From: Pedobacter planticolens
GTDB lineage: Bacteria; Bacteroidota; Bacteroidia; Sphingobacteriales; Sphingobacteriaceae
DNA: 64,000 bases
Assembly (NCBI RefSeq): GCF_014172375.1
Contig: NZ_WNXD01000002.1
Span: 930,001 to 994,000 of the forward strand
Direction of reading: 5' to 3'
The notes under the pieces were generated by a model, which was not told where the DNA came from, made no database searches, and was given only the letters and a program-made list of their open reading frames with translations. Shown piece after piece: positions 40,135 through 50,400 of the stretch (its first letter is position 1; every line of letters starts with the position of its first letter). Position numbers and translations under genes: made by a program.

Positions 40135-43032
40135 ATGCCTAAAGACACCTCCATACGCTCAGTACTTATTATCGGATCAGGACCTATTATTATTGGCCAA
40201 GCTTGCGAATTCGATTATGCTGGTTCTCAAGCCGCACTTTCTCTTAAAGACGAAGGAATTACGGTTTCGATTATCAATTCTAATCCGGCAACAATTATGA
40301 CCGATAAAGTTATCGGTGATCATGTTTATTTATTGCCTTTAACTTTAGAATCGATTGAACAGATTTTAACTGAGCACACAAACAATCCAAACCTTCCTAA
40401 AATTGATGCAGTATTACCTACAATGGGCGGTCAAACGGCATTAAATCTTTGTGTTGATGCAGAAGAACGCGGTTTATGGAAAGCACATGGAGTAAGAATT
40501 GTTGGTGTAGATGTTGCCGCGATTGAGAAAACTGAAAATAGAGAATCTTTCCGCCAGTTAATGGTTGATATAGGTGTGGGTGTTGCTCCATCAAAAATTG
40601 CAAACTCTTATTTAGAAGGAAAAGAAGCCGCACAAGAAATTGGTTTTCCATTAGTAATTCGTCCGTCATATACACTTGGTGGTTCTGGAGGTGGTTTTGT
40701 ACATAAAAAAGAAGACTTTGATGCTGCGTTAAAGCGTGGTTTAGAAGCTTCTCCAACTCACGAAGTTTTAGTAGAAAAAGCTGTTTTAGGCTGGAAGGAA
40801 TATGAATTAGAATTGTTGAGAGATAGCAATGATAACGTAATTATCATTTGCTCTATTGAGAATTTCGACCCAATGGGAATACATACTGGAGATTCAATTA
40901 CAGTTGCTCCAGCAATGACTTTATCAGATCGCTGTTACCAAGAAATGCGTAATCAGGCTATAAAAATGATGCGTGCCATTGGTAATTTTGCTGGCGGATG
41001 TAATGTTCAGTTTTCTGTTAACCCAGATAACGATGATATTATTGCGATTGAGATTAATCCTCGTGTTTCACGTTCATCAGCCTTGGCGAGTAAAGCAACA
41101 GGTTATCCGATTGCAAAAATTGCCGCTAAACTGGCCATCGGTTATAACTTAGATGAGATCGAAAATCAAATTACCAAAACTACCTCAGCTTATTTCGAAC
41201 CTACTTTAGATTACGTTATCGTAAAAATCCCTCGTTGGAATTTCGATAAATTTAAAGGAGCGAATATGGAGTTGGGCCTTCAAATGAAATCTGTAGGTGA
41301 AGTAATGGCAATTGGCCGTAGCTTTATCGAAGCCTTACAAAAAGCTACTCAAAGTTTAGAAATAGGTAGAGCAGGTTTAGGAGCAGATGGTAGACATAAC
41401 AGAAGCATCGACGAAATAATGCACGGTTTAGAGCATCCAAGTTGGAACAGATTGTTCTTAATTAAAGATGCAATGAGCATGGGTGTGCCTTTAGAATCTA
41501 TTCGTAAGGTAACTAAAATAGATAAATGGTTCTTGTCTCAAATTCAAGAATTAGTAAACTTAGAAGTAGAACTTAAACGCTATTCATTAAATAATATACC
41601 TAAAGATGTTTTCTTCAACCTTAAGCAAAAAGGATTTTCTGATATTCAAATAGCTTATGTTTTAGGTAATGTAACCGAAGATGATGTTTACAATCGCCGT
41701 AAAGAATTAGGAATTAAACGTGTTTATAAAATGGTTGATACCTGTGCGGCAGAGTTCGCGGCACAAACACCTTATTTCTACTCAACATTTGAGGAAGCAC
41801 CAATCCAAATTTCTTTAGTTGGCAACGAAATACTTTCTAATGGAGATGAATTGGGTACAAACGAATCTATCGTATCCGATAAGAAAAAAGTAATTGTTTT
41901 AGGTTCTGGACCAAATAGAATTGGACAAGGGATAGAATTTGATTACTCATGTGTACACGGATTGTTAGCTGCGAAAGAAAGTGGTTTTGAAGCGATAATG
42001 ATTAACTGTAACCCAGAAACGGTATCTACAGATTTTAACATGGCCGATAAATTATATTTCGAGCCAGTTTTCTGGGAACATGTTCGTGAGATTATAGAAC
42101 TAGAAAATCCAATAGGTGTAATTGTTCAGTTAGGTGGTCAAACTGCACTTAAAATGGCTGAAAAATTGCATGAAAACAATATCAAAATCATTGGTACTTC
42201 TTATAATGATATGGATGTTGCCGAAGATCGTGGTCGTTTCTCAGACTTGTTAAAAGAATTAGATATTCCTTATCCAAAATATGGTGTAGCAGAAAATGCT
42301 GAAGAAGCAATTATAGTTGCACAAGAAGTTGGTTATCCAGTTTTAGTACGTCCAAGTTATGTTTTAGGTGGACAAGGGATGAGCATTGTGATTAACGATG
42401 AAGATTTGGAGAAAGCTGTTGTTAAGTTGTTGGGAGACTTACCTGGAAACAGAGTGCTAATCGATCATTTCTTAGATAGAGCAGAAGAAACAGAATCAGA
42501 TTCAATTAGCGATGGAACAGATGTTCATATTGTTGGTTTAATGGAGCATATTGAGCCTGCAGGTATCCATTCAGGAGATTCATTTGCGGTTTTGCCTCCT
42601 TTCAGTTTATCTGAACAGGTAATTGCTGATATGGAAACTTACTCTAAAAAAATTGCAAGAGCTTTAAATGTAATTGGTTTATTAAACATACAGTTCGCTG
42701 TTAAGGATGATAAGGTTTATGTAATTGAGGCAAATCCTAGAGCATCTCGTACTGTTCCATTTATTGCAAAAGCTTACGATGTGCCTTACATTAACATTGC
42801 AGCTAGAATTATGTTAGGCGTTAACAAATTAAAAGATTTTAATATTGTTCGTAAACTAAAAGGATATGCAATTAAAGAACCAGTGTTCTCTTTCGATAAA
42901 TTCCCTGAGGTAACAAAAGAATTAGGGCCAGAAATGAAATCTACTGGTGAATCAATTCGTTTCATTAAAGATTTAGAAGATCCTTATTTCCGTAAGTTAT
43001 ATAAAGATAAATCGATGTATTTGTCTAAATAG
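40135..43032 (+). CDS. carB: Carbamoyl-phosphate synthase large subunit
   Basis: A 965-residue enzyme that makes carbamoyl phosphate for arginine and pyrimidine synthesis. Both homologous ATP-grasp halves are present: SVLIIGSGPIIIGQACEFDY and PLVIRPSYTLGGSGGGFVHK in the first, VIVLGSGPNRIGQGIEFDYS and PVLVRPSYVLGGQGMSIVIN in the second, with the metal-binding IAIEINPRVSRSSALASKAT and YVIEANPRASRTVPFIAKA. The protein ends soon after the second synthase half (KDLEDPYFRKLYKDKSMYLS), so it lacks most of the C-terminal allosteric domain of the roughly 1070-residue E. coli enzyme, as is common in this phylum. The small subunit gene is not in the window. Confidence 0.97.
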   Translation: MPKDTSIRSVLIIGSGPIIIGQACEFDYAGSQAALSLKDEGITVSIINSNPATIMTDKVIGDHVYLLPLTLESIEQILTEHTNNPNLPKIDAVLPTMGGQTALNLCVDAEERGLWKAHGVRIVGVDVAAIEKTENRESFRQLMVDIGVGVAPSKIANSYLEGKEAAQEIGFPLVIRPSYTLGGSGGGFVHKKEDFDAALKRGLEASPTHEVLVEKAVLGWKEYELELLRDSNDNVIIICSIENFDPMGIHTGDSITVAPAMTLSDRCYQEMRNQAIKMMRAIGNFAGGCNVQFSVNPDNDDIIAIEINPRVSRSSALASKATGYPIAKIAAKLAIGYNLDEIENQITKTTSAYFEPTLDYVIVKIPRWNFDKFKGANMELGLQMKSVGEVMAIGRSFIEALQKATQSLEIGRAGLGADGRHNRSIDEIMHGLEHPSWNRLFLIKDAMSMGVPLESIRKVTKIDKWFLSQIQELVNLEVELKRYSLNNIPKDVFFNLKQKGFSDIQIAYVLGNVTEDDVYNRRKELGIKRVYKMVDTCAAEFAAQTPYFYSTFEEAPIQISLVGNEILSNGDELGTNESIVSDKKKVIVLGSGPNRIGQGIEFDYSCVHGLLAAKESGFEAIMINCNPETVSTDFNMADKLYFEPVFWEHVREIIELENPIGVIVQLGGQTALKMAEKLHENNIKIIGTSYNDMDVAEDRGRFSDLLKELDIPYPKYGVAENAEEAIIVAQEVGYPVLVRPSYVLGGQGMSIVINDEDLEKAVVKLLGDLPGNRVLIDHFLDRAEETESDSISDGTDVHIVGLMEHIEPAGIHSGDSFAVLPPFSLSEQVIADMETYSKKIARALNVIGLLNIQFAVKDDKVYVIEANPRASRTVPFIAKAYDVPYINIAARIMLGVNKLKDFNIVRKLKGYAIKEPVFSFDKFPEVTKELGPEMKSTGESIRFIKDLEDPYFRKLYKDKSMYLSK

Positions 43033-43044
43033 AATAAATAATAT

Positions 43045-43246
43045 TGTCAGTCTGAGCTTGTCGAAGACTAATTAAAGCAAAATCCCTTAACGAGAGTTGA
43101 GGGATTTTTTGTTTTTTTGTCATTCAGAATGAAGCTAAAAATCTTAGAGATAAATAATAATTTGAAGCGCAACCATAGTGAAATAATTAAAGTCAGTCCA
43201 ACTTTCCGCTATATCTTTTTTGCCCTTCGACAAGCTCAGGATGACA
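43045..43246. repeat. Inverted repeat with CTGAGCTTGTCGAAG arms downstream of carB
   Basis: The left arm 43045-43066 and right arm 43225-43246 are reverse complements with two mismatches in 22 (core CTGAGCTTGTCGAAG). Between them lie the carB terminator and a GTCATTCAGA-family copy near 43119. The 312-bp gap 43033-43345 is entirely repeats and terminator, with no gene. Confidence 0.7.
43081..43118 (+). terminator. carB terminator
   Basis: AATCCCTTAAC and GTTGAGGGATT pair around GAGA with one mismatch, followed by TTTTGTTTTTTT. Confidence 0.85.
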
Positions 43247-43345
43247 AAAAAGTATATCGCTTCAATTTGGGCTATTTAACTTAAGCCACTGCAAAGAAAC
43301 CATGCTTGGTTTTCAATAATAATCTGCTAATCTGTGGCTATCAAA

Positions 43346-44299
43346 TTACTGTTTCGTCCAAATCCGTGTATTCAAATCCAATTCTCTAACGATATCATAC
43401 ATAAATGCTAAAACAGACATATCATCGTCTAATAAATCTGGCTTTAATAAGGTTTTAAATACAGGTGGTTCAAAATAGTTTTTATCCAATGGGAAAGCAA
43501 TATACATTCTAGTATCAATGAATGATAAAGAAATGGCATTAGCCGATCGCTGATTGAGATCGTTAATTTTTTCCATCATAGCTGGAGTTAAAATATATCG
43601 CGCTTCAATTTGATCGTTACTATAAGTTACAAAATTTTTGCTAAAGTCTTCGTTTTCTAATTCCACCACATTTTTATCTCCAAAAGAATACACATTTTTA
43701 GAAAACCAGGCCCCAATCTTACTCCCAAAATCTTTAGGCCTAACTACAGTAACTCCATTAAAGTTTTTGTTGAAATCGGCAGTAAATACAATCCCCTTTA
43801 AAATGTCATGCCAAGTTACCTGTCTACCACTTTTAGTTTGAACTTCAGTCTTATATTCGGCATGTACCTCTGCAAAATAGAAGCTCGTTTTTCCAATGGT
43901 TCCACGTATTAAATCTTCCGTACTATACCGATCTGGAGAAGTGGTAAAGAGTTGTGAAGATCTAAATTCAGATTCTAAAATTCCCCTATTAGGATCTAAT
44001 GTTAAAGTTTTATCAACTGAACTTAATGCAGCGCCAACTACTTCTTGTTTAAATCTACTTTTGTATTGAGCAACGTCATCGCTAATGCGGAATAAAATAA
44101 TTGCACCAGGAATTACGATAACAAAACCTACAATTGCTAGAATAACTTGACTTAAAACGCAACCAATACCAAAGCAAATCACACCCAAAATAATAGAACT
44201 CCAGCCTTGCATCTTGCTAGAAACTATCTTTTTCCGTTGGACTTCTAATTCAACGAGTATATTTTCTACCGCCGAACTTATCGTAAAATTTGTGGACAT
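43346..44299 (-). CDS. DUF3137 membrane protein
   Basis: A 317-residue protein with a short cytoplasmic N-terminus, two adjacent membrane helices at about 35-75 (GWSSIILGVICFGIGCVLSQ, VILAIVGFVIVIPGAIILF) and a large soluble C-terminal domain. The DUF3137 character comes from the conserved run YFAEVHAEYKTEV, FTADFNKNFNGVTVVRPKDF and the late FIDTRMYIAFP. Its ATG overlaps the stop of lemA by one base, so the pair is coupled. DUF3137 next to LemA is a recurrent pairing of unknown function in many bacteria. Confidence 0.87.
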   Translation of the reverse strand: MSTNFTISSAVENILVELEVQRKKIVSSKMQGWSSIILGVICFGIGCVLSQVILAIVGFVIVIPGAIILFRISDDVAQYKSRFKQEVVGAALSSVDKTLTLDPNRGILESEFRSSQLFTTSPDRYSTEDLIRGTIGKTSFYFAEVHAEYKTEVQTKSGRQVTWHDILKGIVFTADFNKNFNGVTVVRPKDFGSKIGAWFSKNVYSFGDKNVVELENEDFSKNFVTYSNDQIEARYILTPAMMEKINDLNQRSANAISLSFIDTRMYIAFPLDKNYFEPPVFKTLLKPDLLDDDMSVLAFMYDIVRELDLNTRIWTKQ

Positions 44300-44856
44300 T
44301 AATTATTGAAAAGTTCTTTAGCACTTACATTTTTACGTTCTTCTTCCGCAGTTTCTAAAACTGTCATTGGCTGATAGCCCAACATACCCGCAAACATATT
44401 TCCTGGGAACATCATTACTGCATTATTGTAAGTAGTTACAGAGGAATTATAGTTTCTTCTAGCAGCAGCAATCTGTTCTTCGCTTTCTGTCCAAGTACTT
44501 TGTAAGTTTAAAAAATTCTGATTAGCCTTTAAATCTGGATAATTTTCTACACTTACCATTAAGCCTTTTACAGCAGCTCCAATTTGTTGGTCTAAAGCTA
44601 ATTTATCACTTTCACTAACATTTGTTCCTAGGGCTTTACCTCTTAATTCGGTTATTTTGGTTAACGTATCACCTTCGTACTGCATGTATTGTTTAACAGT
44701 TTCTACTAGGTTTGGAATTAAGTCGAAACGTTTTTTAAGCATTACATCTATGGCAGAAAATGCATTTGCTACTTGATTTTTTTTACTAATTAGGGAATTA
44801 TATATCCCAATGCCAATTAGTAAAACGGCGATTGCTATTATAGCTACAATAATCAT
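44299..44856 (-). CDS. LemA family protein
   Basis: A 185-residue protein with one N-terminal membrane helix (VAIIAIAVLLIGIGIYNSL) and a long helical domain carrying the LemA signature KRFDLIPNLVETVKQYMQYE and LTKITELRGKA, ending FAGMLGYQPMTVLETAEEE. The function of LemA proteins is not settled; the protein is membrane-anchored with its helical domain outside the membrane. Coupled to the DUF3137 gene. Confidence 0.93.
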   Translation of the reverse strand: MIIVAIIAIAVLLIGIGIYNSLISKKNQVANAFSAIDVMLKKRFDLIPNLVETVKQYMQYEGDTLTKITELRGKALGTNVSESDKLALDQQIGAAVKGLMVSVENYPDLKANQNFLNLQSTWTESEEQIAAARRNYNSSVTTYNNAVMMFPGNMFAGMLGYQPMTVLETAEEERKNVSAKELFNN

Positions 44857-44935
44857 AGTTTGAGTTTATTAAGGTTTTTATAAATATTATATAAGCATAT
44901 AGATGTTTAATTGCTCAACCTGTTACAGAATGATT

Positions 44936-44968
44936 GTAAAAAAACCTTGCTCCGGAGAGAGCAAGGTT
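44936..44968 (-). terminator. Terminator after the DUF4920 gene
   Basis: AACCTTGCTC and GAGCAAGGTT (44943-44968) form a perfect 10-bp stem; on the minus strand it is followed by a run of Ts. Confidence 0.85.
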
Positions 44969-44999
44969 CAATCAATCAATATTAAAAAGGAGAACCTTT

Positions 45000-45470
45000 C
45001 TAATTCTCTAAAATTACGACTCCTTTTGCTTCAAACACAATTTCTTTTTTAGGTTTTGTGATTTTTGCAATTTCCTCAGGTGATTTCTTAGCATCTTCTG
45101 CAATATGTTTCAAATCTTCAACAGATGTTTCTGTTCTTTCTGCAAAGCCATCAATTACTACTTTTTTACCTGCTAAATCTTTAGGCATAAAAAATGCATA
45201 ATCTTTAAAATTCACACGCATAGTTTCTCCATTTGATGTTTCTAAATTCATAAAACAACCCTTTTTTTGGCAAACCAAAGTTACTAAGCCGGTCACTTTC
45301 ATGTCTTTTTTGGTGCTATCGCCAAGTTTTGTATTCACTTCTGCTGTTGTTATCACATTTCCTTTTTTAACGCCTTCACCAAAAGATTTTCCTTCAAATG
45401 AAGTCGCGTCTTGTGCAAAAGCAAATGCAGTAAACATACAAAGGGCTAGACTTAAAATAATTTTTTTCAT
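45000..45470 (-). CDS. DUF4920 exported protein
   Basis: A 156-residue exported protein. Signal MKKIILSLALCMFTAFAFAQ. The mature domain has SFGEGVKKGNVITTAEVNTK, TGLVTLVCQKKGCFMNLETS with a close Cys pair (C-Q-K-K-G-C), and VNFKDYAFFMPKDLAGKKVV: the OB-like DUF4920 family. The CxxxxC pair and metal-like surroundings have led to suggestions of a metal or redox role in relatives; this is not proven. Monocistronic with a strong terminator. Confidence 0.87.
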   Translation of the reverse strand: MKKIILSLALCMFTAFAFAQDATSFEGKSFGEGVKKGNVITTAEVNTKLGDSTKKDMKVTGLVTLVCQKKGCFMNLETSNGETMRVNFKDYAFFMPKDLAGKKVVIDGFAERTETSVEDLKHIAEDAKKSPEEIAKITKPKKEIVFEAKGVVILEN

Positions 45471-45572
45471 TTTCTGTTTATTATTAACGGGGTTGAACTC
45501 TTATCTATCTGATACAAAAATATTTAAAATCTTTTTAAATAGGGAATGTTCTTCTTATAAATGTAATATAGA

Positions 45573-45604
45573 AAAAATCCCCACCACTTAAAAGTAGTGG
45601 GGGT
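45573..45604 (-). terminator. Terminator-like hairpin between radA and DUF4920
   Basis: CCCCACCACTT and AAGTAGTGGGG pair with one mismatch; on the minus strand the stem is followed by GATTTTTTC. It lies about 225 bp beyond the radA stop, and the 45605-45829 stretch in between is AT-rich with no gene. It may be a long radA 3' UTR or an unrecognised small RNA. Confidence 0.6.
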
Positions 45605-45829
45605 CAATCATCCCTATTTATTAGTAACCATGAAAATACTAATGCTAAATCTATAGCAATAGCTTATCCAAATGGATAGTTTAGTGTAAATTATTTATAA
45701 CTTACTGATCTATAGATAATTAAACAATAAAGGATAAGGGAATATTATAATTTTCGAATTTCATGTGTAGAAATAGATACCTGAAAATCATAATATGGGC
45801 AATATATTTCCTTAAAAAGGACTTGAGAG

Positions 45830-47206
45830 TTATCCAAATAGCAAAGAGAAAACCTCTTCAATTTTGCTAACGGTAATTATTTGTATTTTAAATTTATCCT
45901 TCACTAATCCTTTTAGGTTATAATTGGAGATAAATATCTTTTCAAAACCTAATTTTTCTGCTTCAGAAATGCGTTGCTCAATGCGATTTACAGCTCTAAT
46001 TTCTCCAGATAAACCAACTTCAGCAGCGAAACAAACCTTAGATGAGATAAAAATATCTTCGTGAGATGAAATAATGGCCGCCATAATTGCCAAATCAATT
46101 GCAGGATCTTCTACTTTAATTCCACCAGCAATATTTAAAAAAACATCTTTTGCGCTTAATCTAAATCCGCATCTTTTTTCTAATACCGCAAGTAACATAT
46201 TCATTCGCTTGGTATCAAAGCCAGTGGCAGATCGCTGCGGCGTGCCATAAGCAGAAATGCTGACTAAGGCCTGCGTTTCAATTAACATTGGTCTAGCACC
46301 TTCTAAAGTTGCGCCAATAGTTATTCCGCTTAATTCTTCATCTCGCTGAGAAAGTAGAATTTCTGATGGATTTGAAACTTCCCTCAGCCCATTGCTTTGC
46401 ATTGCATAAATCCCTAATTCCGCCGCTGCACCAAAACGATTTTTAATAGACCTTAAAATTCGATAAATGTGATGCCTGTCTCCTTCAAACTGTAAAACAG
46501 TATCAACCATGTGTTCTAAAATTTTAGGCCCTGCAATCGCACCGTCTTTGGTAATATGTCCAATCAAAAAAACTGGCGTATTGGTCTCTTTTGCAAAACG
46601 CAATAACTCGGCCGTACATTCTCTAACTTGAGAAACACTTCCTGGCGTAGATTCGATATGCGCAGAATGTAAGGTTTGAATAGAATCTATAATTACAATT
46701 TCAGGCTCTAAATGCTCTATTTGCTTAAAAATATTTTGGGTAGATGTCTCGGTAAGAATATAACAATCTGCTTTAGGATTAACAGTGATTCTTTCGGCAC
46801 GCATTTTAATTTGTTGCTCACTTTCTTCTCCAGAAACATATAATATTTTCCTGCCGGATACATTTAGCGCAACCTGTAACATTAACGTAGATTTTCCAAT
46901 ACCAGGTTCACCGCCAATTAGCGTAACTGAGCCCGCCACCAATCCACCACCTAAAACCCGATCTAGTTCTGCATCGCCAGTAGTTGTTCTTTCTTCTGTT
47001 GCACTTTGAATTTCCTCAACCTTGCTAGGTTTGCTTAACCTTTGTGTGCCTGCGGCTGATTTCCATGTTGGAACATGAGTTGCGCCTTTATCAATTATTT
47101 CCTCTACAAAAGTATTCCATTGATTACATGATGGACATTTGCCCAACCATTTTGCAGATTCATAACCGCAACTCTGACAGAAATATGCTGATTTTGTTTT
47201 AGCCAA
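45830..47206 (-). CDS. radA: DNA repair protein RadA
   Basis: A 458-residue RecA-like ATPase that helps branch migration in recombination repair. An N-terminal zinc finger (CQSCGYESAKWLGKCPSCNQW, given as CQSCGYESAKW and GKCPSCNQW) is followed by Walker A GGEPGIGKST (about 94-103), Walker B EIVIIDSIQT, the RadA-specific KNRFGAAAELGIYAM motif, and a C-terminal Lon-protease-like domain (IAGGIKVEDPAIDLAIMAAI) with CFAAEVGLSGEIRAVNRIEQ. All hallmarks are intact and the length is normal. Confidence 0.97.
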   Translation of the reverse strand: MAKTKSAYFCQSCGYESAKWLGKCPSCNQWNTFVEEIIDKGATHVPTWKSAAGTQRLSKPSKVEEIQSATEERTTTGDAELDRVLGGGLVAGSVTLIGGEPGIGKSTLMLQVALNVSGRKILYVSGEESEQQIKMRAERITVNPKADCYILTETSTQNIFKQIEHLEPEIVIIDSIQTLHSAHIESTPGSVSQVRECTAELLRFAKETNTPVFLIGHITKDGAIAGPKILEHMVDTVLQFEGDRHHIYRILRSIKNRFGAAAELGIYAMQSNGLREVSNPSEILLSQRDEELSGITIGATLEGARPMLIETQALVSISAYGTPQRSATGFDTKRMNMLLAVLEKRCGFRLSAKDVFLNIAGGIKVEDPAIDLAIMAAIISSHEDIFISSKVCFAAEVGLSGEIRAVNRIEQRISEAEKLGFEKIFISNYNLKGLVKDKFKIQIITVSKIEEVFSLLFG

Positions 47207-47309
47207 TTTGATTTTAGATTGATGATTTTAGATTTACGAATTTAGAAAATTAAACCATTAAGGGATTAAGAAAAATTTAGGATATTGATAATACCCTAAC
47301 TAATTCGCT

Positions 47310-47409
47310 GTTCGAGATGTTCTGAAAGGCATCTCGAAGAACTTAGTTTTGTGGATTTCAAATCCGCTTTGTTTTATAGTTCGAAATGCGCTACGCTAAC
47401 ATCTCGAAC
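47310..47409. repeat. Inverted repeat with GTTCGAGATGTT arms
   Basis: GTTCGAGATGTT (47310-47321) and AACATCTCGAAC (47398-47409) are perfect 12-bp arms about 100 bp apart end to end. Inside are GGATTTCAAATCC, a second palindrome, and further AGTTCGAAATG fragments. An ATTAAGGGATTAAGAA fragment near 47253, related to the family at 20791 and 58276, precedes it. Confidence 0.7.
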
Positions 47410-47442
47410 AACAAGAATAAAACGAAGTAATTTACAAAATAG

Positions 47443-47477
47443 AAAAAGCCCGTTAATTTTGAGTTAGCGGGCTTTTT
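47443..47477 (-). terminator. Terminator of the 1053-residue surface protein gene
   Basis: AAAAAGCCCGTTAA and TTAGCGGGCTTTTT pair around a 7-base loop with one G-T wobble, four bases beyond the stop of the minus-strand gene. Confidence 0.85.
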
Positions 47478-47480
47478 AAT

Positions 47481-50400
47481 TTAATTACGTATCAACACCT
47501 GTTTTTTGATAATTTCTTTATCACCATCCATCCGCATGTGGAGAAAATAAGTAGCTGATGGTAAGCTTCTGGTATCCAATTCTACTTTTAAATTCTTGCT
47601 CTTAACTTTTAATCTCAGTTTAGATTTATCATCGTAAAGCCAAACCTCATATTCTTTCATTTTACTTTTTTCGGCCGCAGATATTTTTGCCATCTTGTTT
47701 TCGTCAGGGGCAACAAATAGATTACTGCCAATAGTTGGATTCGGGTAGATTACCATACTGCGCCACCACCAACTACAATATCTTTCTACCTCAAATGCAG
47801 CTATATCCAAGGTTATACCACACGCTAAATCTGCCTCTACTCTTATGGTATGATTACCACAAGATAAGTTAGACTCGTAAATGCACTCTCCTGTATTATT
47901 AGACAAGCTTCCATCGATATACCACCTAATGGCTGTGTAGCCAAAATTTAGGTTTTGTATACATCCATTTAATGGCTCGCTACCATACATTGGGTTCGCC
48001 GCTATGCTAACTGTAACCTGGTAGGGATTATGGATTGCATAGGTAACTACCTCATTATTATAGCTCATAAAAGTGCAATAAACTAGCCCATTTAACCCTA
48101 CAATACTTACATTATTATCTGTGGTATAAACTGATTGACCTTGCCCATTGATGATTACATCTCCATCTGATGTCCAATGAAAATTTGCGCCATTTGGCAA
48201 GTTGATTTGGGCAGTAGCTTCTCCGCAAACACCACCATTACCACCAGAACTTATGGTAATGATTGGTGGCACTAATTGTTTTGTAACAATAGTTTTATAA
48301 CAATTAGTGCTTACTGTAGCAGCTAGCATTGAAAACTGATTGTTATTTGTTGGTATAACAATACCAACTGGATTTGCGGTATTAAAACCATTAATGGTAT
48401 AAGGACTAGTTACCGCCCATTTAACAGTTGCCCCAGATGGTAAATTAGGAATAGAATAAGTTGTATTACCACCGGACTGAACTGGACCAGAAATACTCAG
48501 GTTTGTATTTTTTATAAGAGGTAATTGTGGTATACCATCTATTTCTTTCAAAATATAATCTACTGCTTCAGGCCATAGCTCAACATGGTCTCTATTTTTA
48601 TTAACATCACCAAAATAGCTATCAAAGGGTGTTTCTCCTGTACATACCAAACTTCTATTGCTAATGTTTTCTGAAAGATTTTGGTTCGAACCAGTAAAAG
48701 CTAAAGCACTTTTTGAATTTATAAAACTATGGTTAGGTACAACAGAATAAAATCTTGCTTTAAAAGATAAACCGTACTTTTTTGTTATAACTCCATCACC
48801 TCCATCAGCTATTTGCCATTGTGTATTATAGATACCACCAGGTGAAACATCTATTCCAGAAGTATTTGATAGAGTGCTATAGGTATATTCTTCTGCTTTA
48901 TTTAAGAACCAACCATCAAATACTGTATTTTGACCACCATAACTAGGTGTAAAATACATTCTTGCAGCAGCCACAGTAAATGTTCTGTATTTAACTTTAA
49001 AAATAAAAAGTCTTTTGCGATACCTACGGACATCAAAAGTAAAACCCTTTTGCCCGGGACTATTTATTTCTGTGCCGCCTAAACTACCATCTATCAAAGC
49101 AATTTTTCTAAATGCCTGTCCCGAATCTCCAACTGGGAAACCTAACGTATTAATATTACTTAAAAACTGATTTCTAAATCCAGGGGCTCCTACACTTGAG
49201 GGTGACAAGTAATGGCTTACCAACATTTGTTTGGCTGCAATTGAACCGATTTTACCATCACGCTTTGAGATAATTTCTTCGCTCTCCGTTTTTCTTCCAT
49301 AAAAATCCAGCCAGCGCTGGTCTCCTATAGGTATATTCGCCCCATTGTGTGGCGTATCAAACGAAACCCATAAACGTGTTTGATGAGGCATATTATGTTG
49401 TTCCATATAAGCCAAAGCATAACGGCTAATTAAACCGCCCATACTTGGCCCAATAATCACCAATTTTTCATTACCCTGTTTCATTAAGTTTACAGTATCT
49501 ATCAATGCCATTAAAACCCTTGCATTACGCTCTATATAATCTGCACCACCATCCCTGCTCTTTCCATTTATCTGATAATTAGGAAAATTTAAAATAAATA
49601 AATCATAACCGCGATTGCGTAAACTATCCCCTAATAATGCTTTATCAGGATTATTTAAATAAAGATCATATAATTGATAGGCTTTTTGCTCATCGCCAGG
49701 ATCAAAGCCATCAATAATAATAAGTGGTTTCCTAATTATACCATCACAATTGTTAATTTTTGAATGATATACTGTTACATCGCCTTTTCCTTTTGTCGCT
49801 ATACTCTCATCATAACCTTGAAATGAAAGTTTACTCCAAAGAGTAAATGTCGTTTGCATATCGCAACTATTAATTAAGCTTTTAAAAGAATTATTATCTG
49901 CCTCGCCAAAAATTTTTATAATAGAATAGGTTGTAACTGTTGTATTATCTGAAAATGTAGCCACAAACTTAAGATTAACGTAACCTGAGGTAGCGTAATA
50001 AACAGATTTTGAACAGCTCAAGCTAACGCTTTGTAAACCTCCGCCATCTTTAAAATCAACTGATAGATTAGTTAGTGTCTTATTACTATAATTAAATGTA
50101 AAAGCGGATGATAAATAAAAACTCACATAGCCTGCCCGTACACTATCTACCAATGCTGCCGCCACAAACGAATTAATTGTATTAAAAGGATGCCTTTGCC
50201 TACCTAGCACATCATAATATAAACTATCGCTTTGCTCTAGTCGTATCAATCCTAAATCTATAGCATTGGTATCGATAACATTAAATTGATAATTGCCTAG
50301 TCCAATGGGTATTTGTCCTTGTGTTTTTGCCAAAGCTATATTTTCTTTTAATTGGCTAACGGTAAGCCAACTACTAGATGGATTATAAGCTGAACGATAA

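Noticed and set aside
47207..47480. Possible tRNA or small RNA in the gap before radA
   Set aside because: The palindromes are explained by a dispersed repeat and a terminator; no cloverleaf or anticodon arm fits.
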